Positions 17,242-25,548 of a DNA stretch of 40,808 bases are shown piece by piece. The stretch is taken from assembly GCA_030427465.1 (NCBI GenBank), contig JAUIAZ010000004.1, forward strand, positions 1 to 40,808, in the 5' to 3' direction. The notes under the pieces are model-generated. The model was not told the origin of the DNA. It did not search any database and was given only the letters and a program-made list of their open reading frames with translations. The translations under genes were made by a program, and so were the position numbers. Position 1 is the first letter of the stretch. Each line of letters begins with the position of its first letter. Source of the DNA: Gammaproteobacteria bacterium (lineage in GTDB: Bacteria; Pseudomonadota; Gammaproteobacteria; Pseudomonadales; Oleiphilaceae).

Positions 17242-18000
17242 AGTGCGTTTACACTCGGTTTCGTGAGACAGGAGACCCTTGAGACCTTCCAGACTCAGAA
17301 TTTCCACATCCCGACCCCGTACCTTGACGAGGCCCTGATTCTGGAAACGGGTCAGTACCCGGCTGATGGTTTCCACGGCCAGACCGAGAAAGTTCCCGAT
17401 GTCGCTGCGGGGCATGGGTAAACGGTATTCGGTACCGGAAAGCCGCCGACGTGAGAATCGCGAAGACAGGGAAAGCAGCAGGGAGGCAATGCGCTCTTCA
17501 GCCGTTTTCTTGCTGAGCAGCAGAGTCAGTTGCCGGCTGTCGCGAATCTCCTGACTCATCAGGTGCATGAAGTGATGTTGCAGACCGGGGATCTCGTCTG
17601 CAATTTCATCCAGCTGCCCCAGCGGAATTTCACAGACCCGGGTTCGTTCGAGGGCAGTCGCAGTCCCTGAGTACTGGTTCATGTGAATGCTGTCCAGACC
17701 AATGACCTCGCCCGGCAGATAGAATCCGGTGACTTGCTCTTCCCCATCGCTTGAGAGGGTATAGGTCTTGACCGCACCGCTGCGCACCGCGTAACACGAA
17801 GTGAAGGGTGCATCTTGCTCAAATATCCGTTCGCCTCTTTCCAGCACACGGCCGCGACTGATGATTTCATCCAGACGGTCAATGTCTTCAGAGTTGACGG
17901 CAATGGGAATGCAGAGTTTGCTGAGGCTGCACTGGTTGCAACCTGGGTTCATCAGGGCTGTCGCGGTAGGAATCTGGTTCTTCATGGTCTGCTTTATCAC
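17233..18000 (-). CDS. fnr: Fnr/Anr-type oxygen-responsive transcription regulator
   Basis: A CRP/FNR-family regulator of about 255 aa that senses oxygen through a [4Fe-4S] cluster. The cluster cysteines are visible as Cys21, Cys24 and Cys30 (GCNQCSLSKLC) plus Cys123 (TRVCEIP), matching E. coli FNR within one position. The cyclic-nucleotide-like fold spans about 35-150. The C-terminal HTH reads IGNFLGLAVETISRVLTRF, with the ExxSR that recognises TTGAT half-sites. The start is GTG at 18000, or possibly the in-frame ATG at 17985. No clear self-regulating TTGAT-N4-ATCAA site was seen upstream. It probably controls anaerobic respiration genes, fitting the molybdenum-cofactor genes at the left of the window. 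Confidence 0.93.
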   Translation of the reverse strand: MIKQTMKNQIPTATALMNPGCNQCSLSKLCIPIAVNSEDIDRLDEIISRGRVLERGERIFEQDAPFTSCYAVRSGAVKTYTLSSDGEEQVTGFYLPGEVIGLDSIHMNQYSGTATALERTRVCEIPLGQLDEIADEIPGLQHHFMHLMSQEIRDSRQLTLLLSKKTAEERIASLLLSLSSRFSRRRLSGTEYRLPMPRSDIGNFLGLAVETISRVLTRFQNQGLVKVRGRDVEILSLEGLKGLLSHETECKRTSA

Positions 18001-18231
18001 ATTTTATTTCTCTGTGCCAATGACGGCCAGGCAAGGCAGCAGAGTGGTTATTAGCAACTATCGACACACTATAAGCCAAACTGAGCTTGGAATTGTGGCT
18101 TTTCGCACAGTTTTGGTCAAGTTCCCTGCAAGAGAGTAATTCATGGGGACAATTGCTTATACAGGCTGAAACACGGACTCCTGATAAGAGTGGTAGACTC
18201 TTCACAGGGTTCGGTTTTTTCGAGGTTTTCT

Positions 18232-19011
18232 GTGACCGGGGAAGACGCTGTCGCCGCCTGGATGCGGCCTGTGTATGTGATCAGGGGGCTGGTGTTCTAC
18301 ATCGGCTATGCCATGGGGGTGGTCGTCATTGGCTGCACGGCCTTCGTCCTGGGTTTTTTTCTGAGCCCGGAACGGGTGGCTCGATGGGTCTCCCAGTTCG
18401 GTCGCTTTGCCCTGTGGTGGGCCAAGTGTGTCTGCGGCATTCGCCATGATCTGTCAGGGGCTGAGCACATTCCAGAGACACCCTGCCTGGTTGCCAGCAA
18501 TCACCAGAGTGCCTGGGAAACTTACTACTCCGGCGTGCTTTTTCAGCCACAGGCACCTGTTCTGAAACAGGAACTGACCCGTATCCCCTTCTTTGGGTGG
18601 GGGCTCAAGCCCCTGAAGCCGATTGCCATTGATCGTTCGAAACCCTCAACTGCCCTCAAGCAGCTTCTGCGGCAGGGGGCTGACCGGCTCAAGGGAGGGT
18701 GGTGGGTTGTCATTTATCCGGAAGGAACGCGGGTAAGGCGTGGTCAGCCGAGCCGCTACACCAAAGGCGCTGCCATGCTCGCGGTTCGTGCGGGTGTGCC
18801 CGTTCTGCCCATGGCGCATACCGCCGGTCGTTGCTGGCCGGCGGGCCATTTCAGCAAATACCCCGGCACCATCCACGTTGAGCTGGGGCCGCTGATTCCC
18901 ACCCAAGGTCGCAGTGCCGATGACGTTCACGAGGAGCTGGAGCGTTGGATCCGTAGCAAGGCTGCAGAGCTTGAATCCCGGTATGGAGCCCCCACGTGTG
19001 TGGCCGACTGA
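18232..19011 (+). CDS. 1-acyl-sn-glycerol-3-phosphate acyltransferase (PlsC family)
   Basis: A membrane acyltransferase that adds the second acyl chain to lysophosphatidic acid in phospholipid synthesis. One or two N-terminal hydrophobic helices (about residues 12-48) precede the catalytic block SNHQSAWE, an HX4E variant of the usual HX4D motif. FFGWGLKPLKPIAIDR, VIYPEGTRVRRGQ and GVPVLPMAH are the further family blocks. The GTG at 18232 was chosen because GAGG lies six bases upstream; an in-frame GTG at 18190 would add 14 residues. The 3' end overlaps the SRAP gene by 16 bases, suggesting coupling. Confidence 0.87.
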   Translation: MTGEDAVAAWMRPVYVIRGLVFYIGYAMGVVVIGCTAFVLGFFLSPERVARWVSQFGRFALWWAKCVCGIRHDLSGAEHIPETPCLVASNHQSAWETYYSGVLFQPQAPVLKQELTRIPFFGWGLKPLKPIAIDRSKPSTALKQLLRQGADRLKGGWWVVIYPEGTRVRRGQPSRYTKGAAMLAVRAGVPVLPMAHTAGRCWPAGHFSKYPGTIHVELGPLIPTQGRSADDVHEELERWIRSKAAELESRYGAPTCVAD

Positions 19012-19688
19012 ATATCACCGATTCGCAAGTGGTGATCGATTTCATGGGCAAGCTGGGTTTTGATACCTCAAGACTGCAGGCCCGCGAGCCATTGCCTCGC
19101 TACAATGTGGCCCCCACGGACACAGTATTTGTGGGTTGTGAGGAAAAGGGCAGGCGTAGTCTGCGTGAGATGGTCTGGTGGCTGACGCCGGCCTGGGCCC
19201 CGGAAATCGCCCGTAAATATGCGATGTTCAATGCCCGTTCTGAGTCCGTGGCCAGTAGCCCGGCCTTTCGGGGAGCATTCCAGCATCATCGCGCACTGAT
19301 ACCTGTGTCCGGCTTTATTGAGTGGCAGAAAACGTCGCAGGGCAAACAGCCCTATTATGTGATGCCCCCGGATGGCGTTGCCCTCTTGGCAGGGCTCTGG
19401 TCAGCCTGGGATAAAGACCCCACGTATGAAAGCTGTACTATTCTCACTACGGAAAGTGTTGGTGACTTTCAGCGAGTTCATCACCGGACTCCGCTGGTAC
19501 TGCTTCCTGACGAAGCGGATGCCTGGCTGTCAGCGGGCAGCTCCCGGCAGATTCTGGAATCGCTCATGCAACCCCGCACGCTCGCGGGGTGGACTCTGCG
19601 CCCCTTGTCTTCTGTAGCCAATAACGCCCGCAATAAATCGGCGGAAGCGGCAGAGCCGGTTGCCGCTGAAGAGATCATCAATTCCTGA
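18996..19688 (+). CDS. SRAP-domain protein (SOS response-associated peptidase, YedK/HMCES family)
   Basis: A 230-aa protein of the family that forms a thiazolidine crosslink with abasic sites in single-stranded DNA, protecting them during replication. GTG at 18996 gives the essential N-terminal MCGR, whose Cys2 becomes the nucleophile after Met removal. NVAPTD, MFNARSES, PVSGFIEWQ (Glu109, catalytic) and RVHHRTPLVL (His) are the expected active-site blocks. The length matches YedK. It overlaps the preceding plsC-family gene. Confidence 0.92.
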   Translation: MCGRLNITDSQVVIDFMGKLGFDTSRLQAREPLPRYNVAPTDTVFVGCEEKGRRSLREMVWWLTPAWAPEIARKYAMFNARSESVASSPAFRGAFQHHRALIPVSGFIEWQKTSQGKQPYYVMPPDGVALLAGLWSAWDKDPTYESCTILTTESVGDFQRVHHRTPLVLLPDEADAWLSAGSSRQILESLMQPRTLAGWTLRPLSSVANNARNKSAEAAEPVAAEEIINS

Positions 19689-19779
19689 GTCCGGTCGTCA
19701 GGGGCTGCCGCCTTGTAAATAGGGGATATTGAGCTTTACTTCCGTTTACCTGACTGATCATTGCAGGAGTATCGGTACG

Positions 19780-21729
19780 ATGGGCAAATTCAGACTGGAT
19801 AACCTGAAACTGAAGACGCTACTGGCGGGTGCCATGACGCTGGCATTGTTTCTTACCATCCTTATCAGTTCATTCGTAAACATTCAGCAGTTTTCGGGCA
19901 TGTTCTATCAGGTCACGGAGGCTGAGCATTTGCCAAACGTCACCGAACGGGCCAAAGCGCAGATCAGCGCCCAGCTGGAGTCTCCCATTGCTTATTCAGA
20001 AAGCATTGCCCAGAACTATTTCCTTCAGCAGTGGGTGCTCAAGGGTGAGGATCCCTCTGGCCTGGAAGATCTGAAGCAATTTGGCCAGCGCCTGATTCAG
20101 GAGAAAGGCGCTACGGCGATGTTCTGGGTATCAGCATTGAGCAACAACTATTACACCCAGGACGGGCTCTTCAAAACCGTCTCCAGAGACACCCCCAGAG
20201 ATCGCTGGTTCTACGACACGCTGAAGTCAGACAAGGCGGTGGCCCTGAATCTGGATGTGGCTGAGACCACCGGGAAGCTGACGGTCTATGTGAATGTGCT
20301 GGCCAAGACTCTCGATGGCAAGGTTCTTGGCGTTGCCGGTCTGGGTTTTGATGTTTCAGAAATAGTGCGACTGGTCCGGGAAACCCGGGTGGGGGAAAAC
20401 GGATACATGTTTCTGGTCGGTGCGGATGGAAGAATCACTGCTCACCGTGACAGCGCGATGCTGAATAAAAAAGTAGGCGAGCTGCCGCTGTACTCCGGCG
20501 TCGCAGAAAAGATTGCAGGCAACCGCGAGGCTTTTTCCCTGATTGACGGTGAGATCGGGGGCGAGGCGGTGTACCTGGCAACAACCAACATTGATAAGGC
20601 TGGCTGGAAGCTGGTGACGGTCTTCCCCAAGTCAGAAATCAGCGGGGAGGTCAATTCGGTCGTACAACTCTCCATTCTGTCTGCCATTGCACTGGCCGTG
20701 GTCTTCATCCTGCTGTCATTCTTTATCGCCAGCAGGGTCAGTCGTAATATCAGCCGGGTGGGTGACAGGCTGCACAGCATGTCGGATGCCGGGGGTGACC
20801 TGACCATGCGTCTGCATGAAGGCTCGGGCAATGAACTGGGTTATCTGGCCAGTGGTTTTAATGCGATCATCGGTAAATTTGCTGACCTGGTTCGCGAGAT
20901 CAAGGAGGCTGAAACAGCAATCAACGCCGGTGTGGAAAGTCTCAAGCGGGCTTCACGGGAGTCCGAGGGGTATGCGGAAGATCAGCGGGCCCAGACTGAG
21001 ATGGTTGCCACCGCCATCACTCAAATGGGGCAGACCATCAGTGAGGTGTCTTCGGTCGCCAGCAAGACAGCGGAAGACACCTCTGAGGCACTCAAGGATG
21101 CGCATGATACCAATGATGCGATGGTGAGGCTGGCAACCACGATGACCGGGCTGGCTGAGAGCATGAAGGAAAGTGAAGCTTCCATCGCGCATCTGGCCGA
21201 GCAGGCAGAATCCATCAATTCAGTGGTCGATGTGATTAACAGCATCTCCGAGCAGACCAACCTGCTGGCGCTGAATGCGGCCATAGAGGCAGCCCGGGCG
21301 GGGGAGCAGGGCAGAGGATTTGCGGTGGTCGCCGATGAGGTGCGCACGCTGGCGAGCAAAACCCAGGACTCCACCCTGGAAATCCGCGCTCAGATAGAGC
21401 ATCTGCAATCTGCCGCCGGCAGCAGTCTCAAGGCCATACAGGCTGGCAGCCGAAGCAGCCTCGAACTGGCTGAGCTGGCAAAGTCGGCTTCTGAAGCCCT
21501 GACCGCAATTCGCGCCCGTTTTGACAGCATCAGCGATGGCAATCACCAGGTTGCCGCCGCCACGGAAGAGCAGTCAGCGGTGGTGGATAACATCAACGAG
21601 TCAGCTCACAATATATCTGATACAGCGAATAACATTCACGACAGCGCCCGCAGCCAGCTGCAGGAGATCGACACCTTGAAGAGCCGGGCGCAACACATGC
21701 GTGACGTGGTCAGCCAGTTCAAGGTCTGA
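19780..21729 (+). CDS. Methyl-accepting chemotaxis protein with Cache sensor
   Basis: A 649-aa transmembrane chemoreceptor. The ATG at 19780 was chosen because of AGGAG at 19764-19768; upstream in-frame codons would add 17 atypical residues. TM1 covers about residues 12-34. The periplasmic region (about 40-300) resembles a Cache domain and contains RDRWFYDTL and [16 protein letters not shown]2 covers about 307-328 and leads to a HAMP domain. The signalling tip is [20 protein letters not shown], followed by [13 protein letters not shown]. No C-terminal CheR-binding pentapeptide is present. The ligand is unknown. It stands alone, without che genes nearby. Confidence 0.93.
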   Translation: MGKFRLDNLKLKTLLAGAMTLALFLTILISSFVNIQQFSGMFYQVTEAEHLPNVTERAKAQISAQLESPIAYSESIAQNYFLQQWVLKGEDPSGLEDLKQFGQRLIQEKGATAMFWVSALSNNYYTQDGLFKTVSRDTPRDRWFYDTLKSDKAVALNLDVAETTGKLTVYVNVLAKTLDGKVLGVAGLGFDVSEIVRLVRETRVGENGYMFLVGADGRITAHRDSAMLNKKVGELPLYSGVAEKIAGNREAFSLIDGEIGGEAVYLATTNIDKAGWKLVTVFPKSEISGEVNSVVQLSILSAIALAVVFILLSFFIASRVSRNISRVGDRLHSMSDAGGDLTMRLHEGSGNELGYLASGFNAIIGKFADLVREIKEAETAINAGVESLKRASRESEGYAEDQRAQTEMVATAITQMGQTISEVSSVASKTAEDTSEALKDAHDTNDAMVRLATTMTGLAESMKESEASIAHLAEQAESINSVVDVINSISEQTNLLALNAAIEAARAGEQGRGFAVVADEVRTLASKTQDSTLEIRAQIEHLQSAAGSSLKAIQAGSRSSLELAELAKSASEALTAIRARFDSISDGNHQVAAATEEQSAVVDNINESAHNISDTANNIHDSARSQLQEIDTLKSRAQHMRDVVSQFKV

Positions 21730-21738
21730 AAGGAGCTC

Positions 21739-21754
21739 GCAGGCTGCTGCCTGC
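21739..21754 (+). terminator. Possible weak terminator hairpin after the chemoreceptor
   Basis: GCAGGC (21739-21744) and GCCTGC (21749-21754) form a perfect 6-bp stem with a 4-base loop ten bases after the stop codon. No T run follows, so termination would be weak or need Rho. Confidence 0.35.
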
Positions 21755-21767
21755 AGCGAACCCTGTT

Positions 21768-22351
21768 TCAGGCAAAGGTCACGACCGTTTTCTGCTTGCT
21801 TTTTCGCGAGTGACTGAGTGCATCATTCATGGCAGCCGTGGCCAAAACGTCGGGTGAATCCCGAGCGCAGCAGCTTCTCCTGCTGTCAGGCTGCCGGAGA
21901 CTACATCAACCCGGTATCCTGTGGTTACCAGGTATTGAACCAGAAGCTTGTTAACAGCCCCCATGCCGGCAACCACGACTGAAGCAGGCTCCTGACTCAG
22001 TAAAGGAGCCGGAACTTTAGTGAAAGCCTGCCAGGCAGTCAGCAGCGGGCAGGGTAGAGCAGCGGCTAGCTCCAGCGGCATGCTCTCAGGTACTCGGATA
22101 AAGGCTTCGGCGCGGACGCGTGTATAGCGGGCAAAGCTGCCATCGCGCGCCAGTGCGGTATGGTAAGCCACACGCTGGCCGTTCAGCGAGGCATCCACGC
22201 CTGCCCCGACCGCCACGATGATTCCGGCACCATCGACACCGGGGATATGTCCTGCCGGCCAGTTGAGGGGATTGCCCTCAATAAACTTCCAGTCAACCGG
22301 GTTTATACCCGCGAAATCATTTCTGACCAGTACCTCTCCTGTATCAGGCAT
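21768..22351 (-). pseudogene. Zinc-type alcohol dehydrogenase / quinone oxidoreductase remnant
   Basis: The reading frame from 22351 encodes the GroES-like N-terminal domain of a medium-chain dehydrogenase: TGEVLVRNDFAGINPVDWK, PGVDGAGIIVAVGAGVD and LPCPLLTAWQAF. It stops at 21827 after about 175 aa, soon after the nucleotide-loop-like VVVAGMGAVNKLLVQYL. A different frame then encodes an oxidoreductase-like C-terminal piece (LSHSRKSKQKTVVTFA) ending at 21768. Intact members have about 320-340 aa, so roughly 130 residues are missing and the frame is shifted. The first strand of the family is also missing. It overlaps the end of dkgB by a few bases. An internal deletion plus frameshift is the simplest explanation. 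Confidence 0.65.
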
Positions 22352-23159
22352 CCCATTCCGGTGAGAAGTCAGGCGCTGCCTGGCGGTCGCCGCGGTCCAG
22401 GGCGTCAATGGCGGAAACCTCCTCTGCTGACAGAGTCAGAGTGGCTGCTTTCAGGTTGGTTTCGAGATGACTGCGCTTGGTCGAAGAGGGAATGGTTGCC
22501 AGACCGTGTGCGAGTTCCCAGGCAATCACCACTTCGGCGGTACTGACTCCATGGGCTTCAGCAATATCTGCAATGGTTTCATCCTCGAGTACCTTGCCTA
22601 CCGCGAACGGCATGTAGCCAGTGATATGAATACCGTTTTCAGCGCAGTGCCGGCGCAGTTTCTCATTGGTCAGATAGGGGTGAACTTCAACCTGGTTGGT
22701 GAAAATCTCTCCCTCACCCAGGATACGCCGTGCCTCTTCCACTTGGGCAATGGTGAAATTGGAAACGCCGATGTGCGTGGTCAGGCCATCCCGTTTGGCT
22801 TGAGCCAGTTCACCCAGATACTCCTCCATGGATTCGCCATTCTCCGGCGAGGGCCAGTGGATCAATAGCAGATCCACATGGCCGAGGCCTAGCTTCTTCA
22901 GGCTGTCTTTGACGCTGGGTATGAATCCGACGCGGTTGAGTTTGTTCTTCCAGACCTTGGTGGTGACAAACAGTTCGTCACGCGGGATACCGCTGTCGCG
23001 AATCGCGGCACCAACAGTTTCTTCATTGCCATAGATCTGTGCGGTATCAATGTGCCGGAAGCCAACTTCCAGCGCCATACGGACGGAGTCGTAGCACACC
23101 TTGTCTTCCAGTCTGAATGTGCCCATACCCAGTTGGGGGATCAGGTTCTGCGTCGTCAT
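22344..23159 (-). CDS. dkgB: 2,5-diketo-D-gluconate reductase B, aldo/keto reductase
   Basis: An NADPH-dependent aldo/keto reductase of 271 aa, the length of E. coli DkgB (YafB). It reduces 2,5-diketogluconate, methylglyoxal and other carbonyls. The catalytic tetrad is visible: Asp in HIDTAQIYGNE, its Tyr, Lys in VTTKVWKN and His in LLLIHWPSP. The segments GVSNFTIAQVEEA and IPSSTKRSHLETNLKA, the latter for NADPH binding, are near-identical in pattern to DkgB. The ATG at 23159 has AGGAGA just upstream. It is the only intact enzyme in a cluster whose neighbours on both sides are broken. Confidence 0.9.
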   Translation of the reverse strand: MTTQNLIPQLGMGTFRLEDKVCYDSVRMALEVGFRHIDTAQIYGNEETVGAAIRDSGIPRDELFVTTKVWKNKLNRVGFIPSVKDSLKKLGLGHVDLLLIHWPSPENGESMEEYLGELAQAKRDGLTTHIGVSNFTIAQVEEARRILGEGEIFTNQVEVHPYLTNEKLRRHCAENGIHITGYMPFAVGKVLEDETIADIAEAHGVSTAEVVIAWELAHGLATIPSSTKRSHLETNLKAATLTLSAEEVSAIDALDRGDRQAAPDFSPEWDA

Positions 23160-23181
23160 TCTGTTTCTCCTGTGTGATGGA

Positions 23182-23660
23182 TCAGTTGTTGATTGCTGGC
23201 ACGTGTGAAAGTTGATGAAAGTGCGGTAAAACTGTTTCTGCAATATTTTGCATGGCCTGCTCTACCGGGTACGAGTTACGCCGGAACTGCAGACCGATGT
23301 GGTTGACTCCGGCAGCCTGCATTTGCTCAAGTTCTTCTGTCAGACCTTTCACGCCGGTCTGTACTCCAAAGCGATGCCGGACAGTCGGCGCATCCGGGGC
23401 TTCACTAAGGTCCAGATGAATAAAGCTGATATATGGCTTGTTTCCGGCCACGCTGCGCCGAAGTCAGGGTCGTACAACGGCACATCATGCACCCAGGCTG
23501 CCCGGAACCCTAACTGGTCAGCCAGTTGGATGCGCTTCCTGTGCTCCTTCATGTCGGGCACGCCGAAGGCACGCCCATCCTGAAGCCTGCTGGCCTGTCC
23601 GGCTTTGGACCAGTCATTGTCCAGCGGCAGTTCCACGCCGACAGAAAACGGAGCAGTCAT
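23182..23660 (-). pseudogene. Luciferase-like (LLM) flavin monooxygenase remnant
   Basis: Two frames together form the ends of an LLM-class flavin-dependent oxidoreductase. From 23660 one frame encodes the N-terminal part (FSVGVELPLDND, VPDMKEHRKRIQLADQLGF, WVHDVPLYDPDFG) and is lost after about residue 75. A second frame ending at 23182 encodes the C-terminal part (GVKGLTEELEQMQAAGVNHIG, LRF-like barrel end, NIAETVLPHF). Intact relatives have about 330 aa, so about half the gene, including most of the barrel, is deleted and the frame is shifted at the junction near 23450. It lies between the MFS gene and dkgB in the same direction. Confidence 0.7.
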
Positions 23661-23690
23661 GAGTGAGTGATAGTTCACTATGCCCCCTCG

Positions 23691-24860
23691 TTACGCTGCT
23701 GCCGCGCGCTTGTCCAGTGTACCTGCGTAGCGGGTGGCTGCCAGTGCCAGCAGTGAGATCAGAGCACCTATCCAGGCGGTATCCTGAAGCGTCATGTGCT
23801 CGACGATTGTGCCGCCTACGGTAGACCCCAGCGCAATCCCGATATTGAAGGCAGCAATATTGAGACCTGACGCAACATCGACAGCGTTTGGCGTAAGCCG
23901 CTCAGCGAGTTGTACGACATAGACTTGCAGGCCCGGCACATTGCCGAAGGCAAAGGCGCCCCAGACCAGTACAACCGCTACCGCAGCAACCTTGGAGGTC
24001 ATCGCAAAGGTCAGAGCCAGCAGAATGATGGTCAGCCCAGTGAATATAAAAGTCAGTGCCTTGATGGGACCATGTGTATCGGCCAGCTTGCCACCCCAGA
24101 TATTGCCTGCAGCGACAGAGACCCCGTAGACCAGCATGATTACCCCAATCGCCGAGGACGCGAAGCCGGTCTGTTGCTCAAGAATGGGGGCCAGATAGGT
24201 GAAGGCAGTGAAGGTGCCGCCGTACCCCAGAGCAGTCATCAGATAGACCAAGAGCAGGCGCGGCTGAAGCAGTACCTTTGCCTGGTCTGGGATTGTAGCC
24301 GGAGCAGACTGTTTCAGATCGCCCGGAACCAGGGCGGCGCTGCCGATCAGGGCGAGGGTACCAAGTGCGGAAACCACAAGGAATGTCGTTCTCCAGCCAA
24401 ATTCCTGGCCGATCCAGGTGCCCAGAGGCACGCCTGTTACCAGGGCCACGGTCAGGCCGGTAAACATGATGGCGATGGCGCTGGCTTCCTTCTCTTTGCT
24501 GACGAGCGAAGTGGCTATGGTGGAACCAATCGAGAAGAAGACGCCATGGGCCAGACCGGTCAATACCCGTGCGGTAATCAGGGAGGCATAGCCTGGCGCC
24601 TGCCAGGCAAGCAGATTTCCAAGGACGAACAATGCCATCAATGACAGCAAGAGGTATTTCCGGTTCCACTTTCCGGTGAGTGCAGTCAGCACAGGCGCGC
24701 CGATGGCGACCCCCAGTGCATAGAGGCTGACCAGAAGGCCGGCAGAAGGTAGAGACACGCTGAGGTCTGTGGCAATGGTGGGTACCAGGCCAACAATGAC
24801 AAACTCGGTCGTGCCGATGGCGAAGGCGCTGAGTGTCAGCGCAAATAATGCAATGGGCAT
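23691..24860 (-). CDS. MFS transporter, DHA1 family (AraJ/YdhP-like)
   Basis: A 389-aa inner-membrane protein with 12 hydrophobic segments, typical of drug:H+ antiporters of the DHA1 branch. The N-terminus LSAFAIGTTEFVIVGLVPTIATDLSVS is characteristic of the AraJ/YdhP/PbuE group. Motif A is seen as GKWNRKYLLL between TM2 and TM3, and motif C-like glycines occur in FTGLTVALVTGVPLGTWIG. The substrate is unknown. It heads a minus-strand cluster with the LLM remnant, dkgB and the dehydrogenase remnant. Confidence 0.85.
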   Translation of the reverse strand: MPIALFALTLSAFAIGTTEFVIVGLVPTIATDLSVSLPSAGLLVSLYALGVAIGAPVLTALTGKWNRKYLLLSLMALFVLGNLLAWQAPGYASLITARVLTGLAHGVFFSIGSTIATSLVSKEKEASAIAIMFTGLTVALVTGVPLGTWIGQEFGWRTTFLVVSALGTLALIGSAALVPGDLKQSAPATIPDQAKVLLQPRLLLVYLMTALGYGGTFTAFTYLAPILEQQTGFASSAIGVIMLVYGVSVAAGNIWGGKLADTHGPIKALTFIFTGLTIILLALTFAMTSKVAAVAVVLVWGAFAFGNVPGLQVYVVQLAERLTPNAVDVASGLNIAAFNIGIALGSTVGGTIVEHMTLQDTAWIGALISLLALAATRYAGTLDKRAAAA

Positions 24861-25296
24861 GATGTAAGATTCCTGATCGATTACGATGAGGAGATTCTCG
24901 GCTTTTTATTAGTTGCCAAAAACAGCAGGAATGGAAAAATACTTTTGTTGTTTTTGATATAATTAAGTAGCGAAGACACTGGGGCTTTCAGAGTTGTTTG
25001 AGGTAGGGCCATAGGAGCAGGAGTGAAACAAACACCCACATCAATAGGGTTGGATAATGCATCGGACGTTAACCTGGCTTGCCTGTTGAAGAAAAGGTTA
25101 AAGCACTTTTAATACGTCCCATCCCGGTGAATGGACGCTCGATCGTGTTGGACCCTGGATCAAAACATACAGGCTCCCTGAAGGACTATAAGCAAAGCAA
25201 AACGGAACTGGGCGAGGTGCTGAAACACGCTAACAGAGACCACTGGGGGGAGTCTTCAGCCCTTCGGGGAAATGTCACAGGACAGGGGGAGAGGAG
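24861..25296. other. Gene-free stretch between the MFS gene and the element
   Basis: About 436 bases with no convincing gene. A -10-like TATAAT lies at 24958-24963 in an AT-rich patch, without a good -35. A divergent regulator gene would be expected opposite such an MFS gene, but none is recognisable. An open frame at 25079-25306 has no ribosome site, resembles nothing known and runs into the tRNA-derived repeat. Confidence 0.5.
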
Positions 25297-25352
25297 AAAA
25301 TGGTAGCAAGGGCGAGATTCGAACTCGCGACCCCAGCATTATGAGTGCTGTG
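25297..25352. repeat. attL direct repeat with tRNA-Met 3' fragment
   Basis: These 56 bases are identical to 32738-32793. Positions 25301-25352 equal the last 52 nt of tRNA-Met, from the anticodon stem to CCA, on the minus strand. The 5' 25 nt of the tRNA are absent here, so this copy is not a functional tRNA. It marks the left end of the element. Confidence 0.92.
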
Positions 25353-25390
25353 ATTTACCATATATCAATGACTTACGTCACTTTCCCTCG

Positions 25391-25460
25391 ATTGACCAAG
25401 ATTGACATAAAACTCAATAAAAACAGTGGATTAAATGCTTTTCGATTGACTTCGATTGAT
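25391..25460. repeat. Repeated ATTGAC/T motifs, possible integrase arm sites
   Basis: ATTGAC occurs at 25391, 25401 and 25445, and ATTGAT at 25455, three of them within TCGATTGA. The same TTCGATTGATT occurs at 27654-27664, upstream of the excisionase-like gene. Such short direct repeats beside attL are typical of arm-type recombinase or accessory-protein sites, but this is inference. Confidence 0.35.
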
Positions 25461-25477
25461 GCTAATATATTTCCAAA

Positions 25478-25524
25478 GTAGCACAGAGGTAGCACAAAAC
25501 TGATCTGTGCTACCTCTGTGCTAC
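25478..25524. repeat. Perfect 19-bp inverted repeat of GTAGCACA units before the integrase
   Basis: Arms 25478-25496 and 25506-25524 are perfect inverse complements with a 9-base loop. Each arm holds two GTAGCAC-type units 11 bases apart. A direct copy of the left arm (17 of 19 bases) lies at the other end of the element at 32679-32697. The integrase starts 24 bases downstream. It is probably an arm-type binding site for integrase or excisionase and may also regulate int transcription. Confidence 0.6.
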
Positions 25525-25548
25525 CACGAATTGATGGAAATATGACCA

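Noticed and set aside
18001-18231. Fnr-binding site upstream of fnr
   Set aside because: No sequence close to TTGAT-N4-ATCAA was found on either strand.
25079-25306. 75-aa open frame ending in the attL repeat
   Set aside because: No ribosome site, no recognisable features, and it ends inside tRNA-derived sequence.
25297-25352. Second tRNA-Met gene
   Set aside because: Only the 3' 52 nt are present; the acceptor 5' strand and D-arm are missing.
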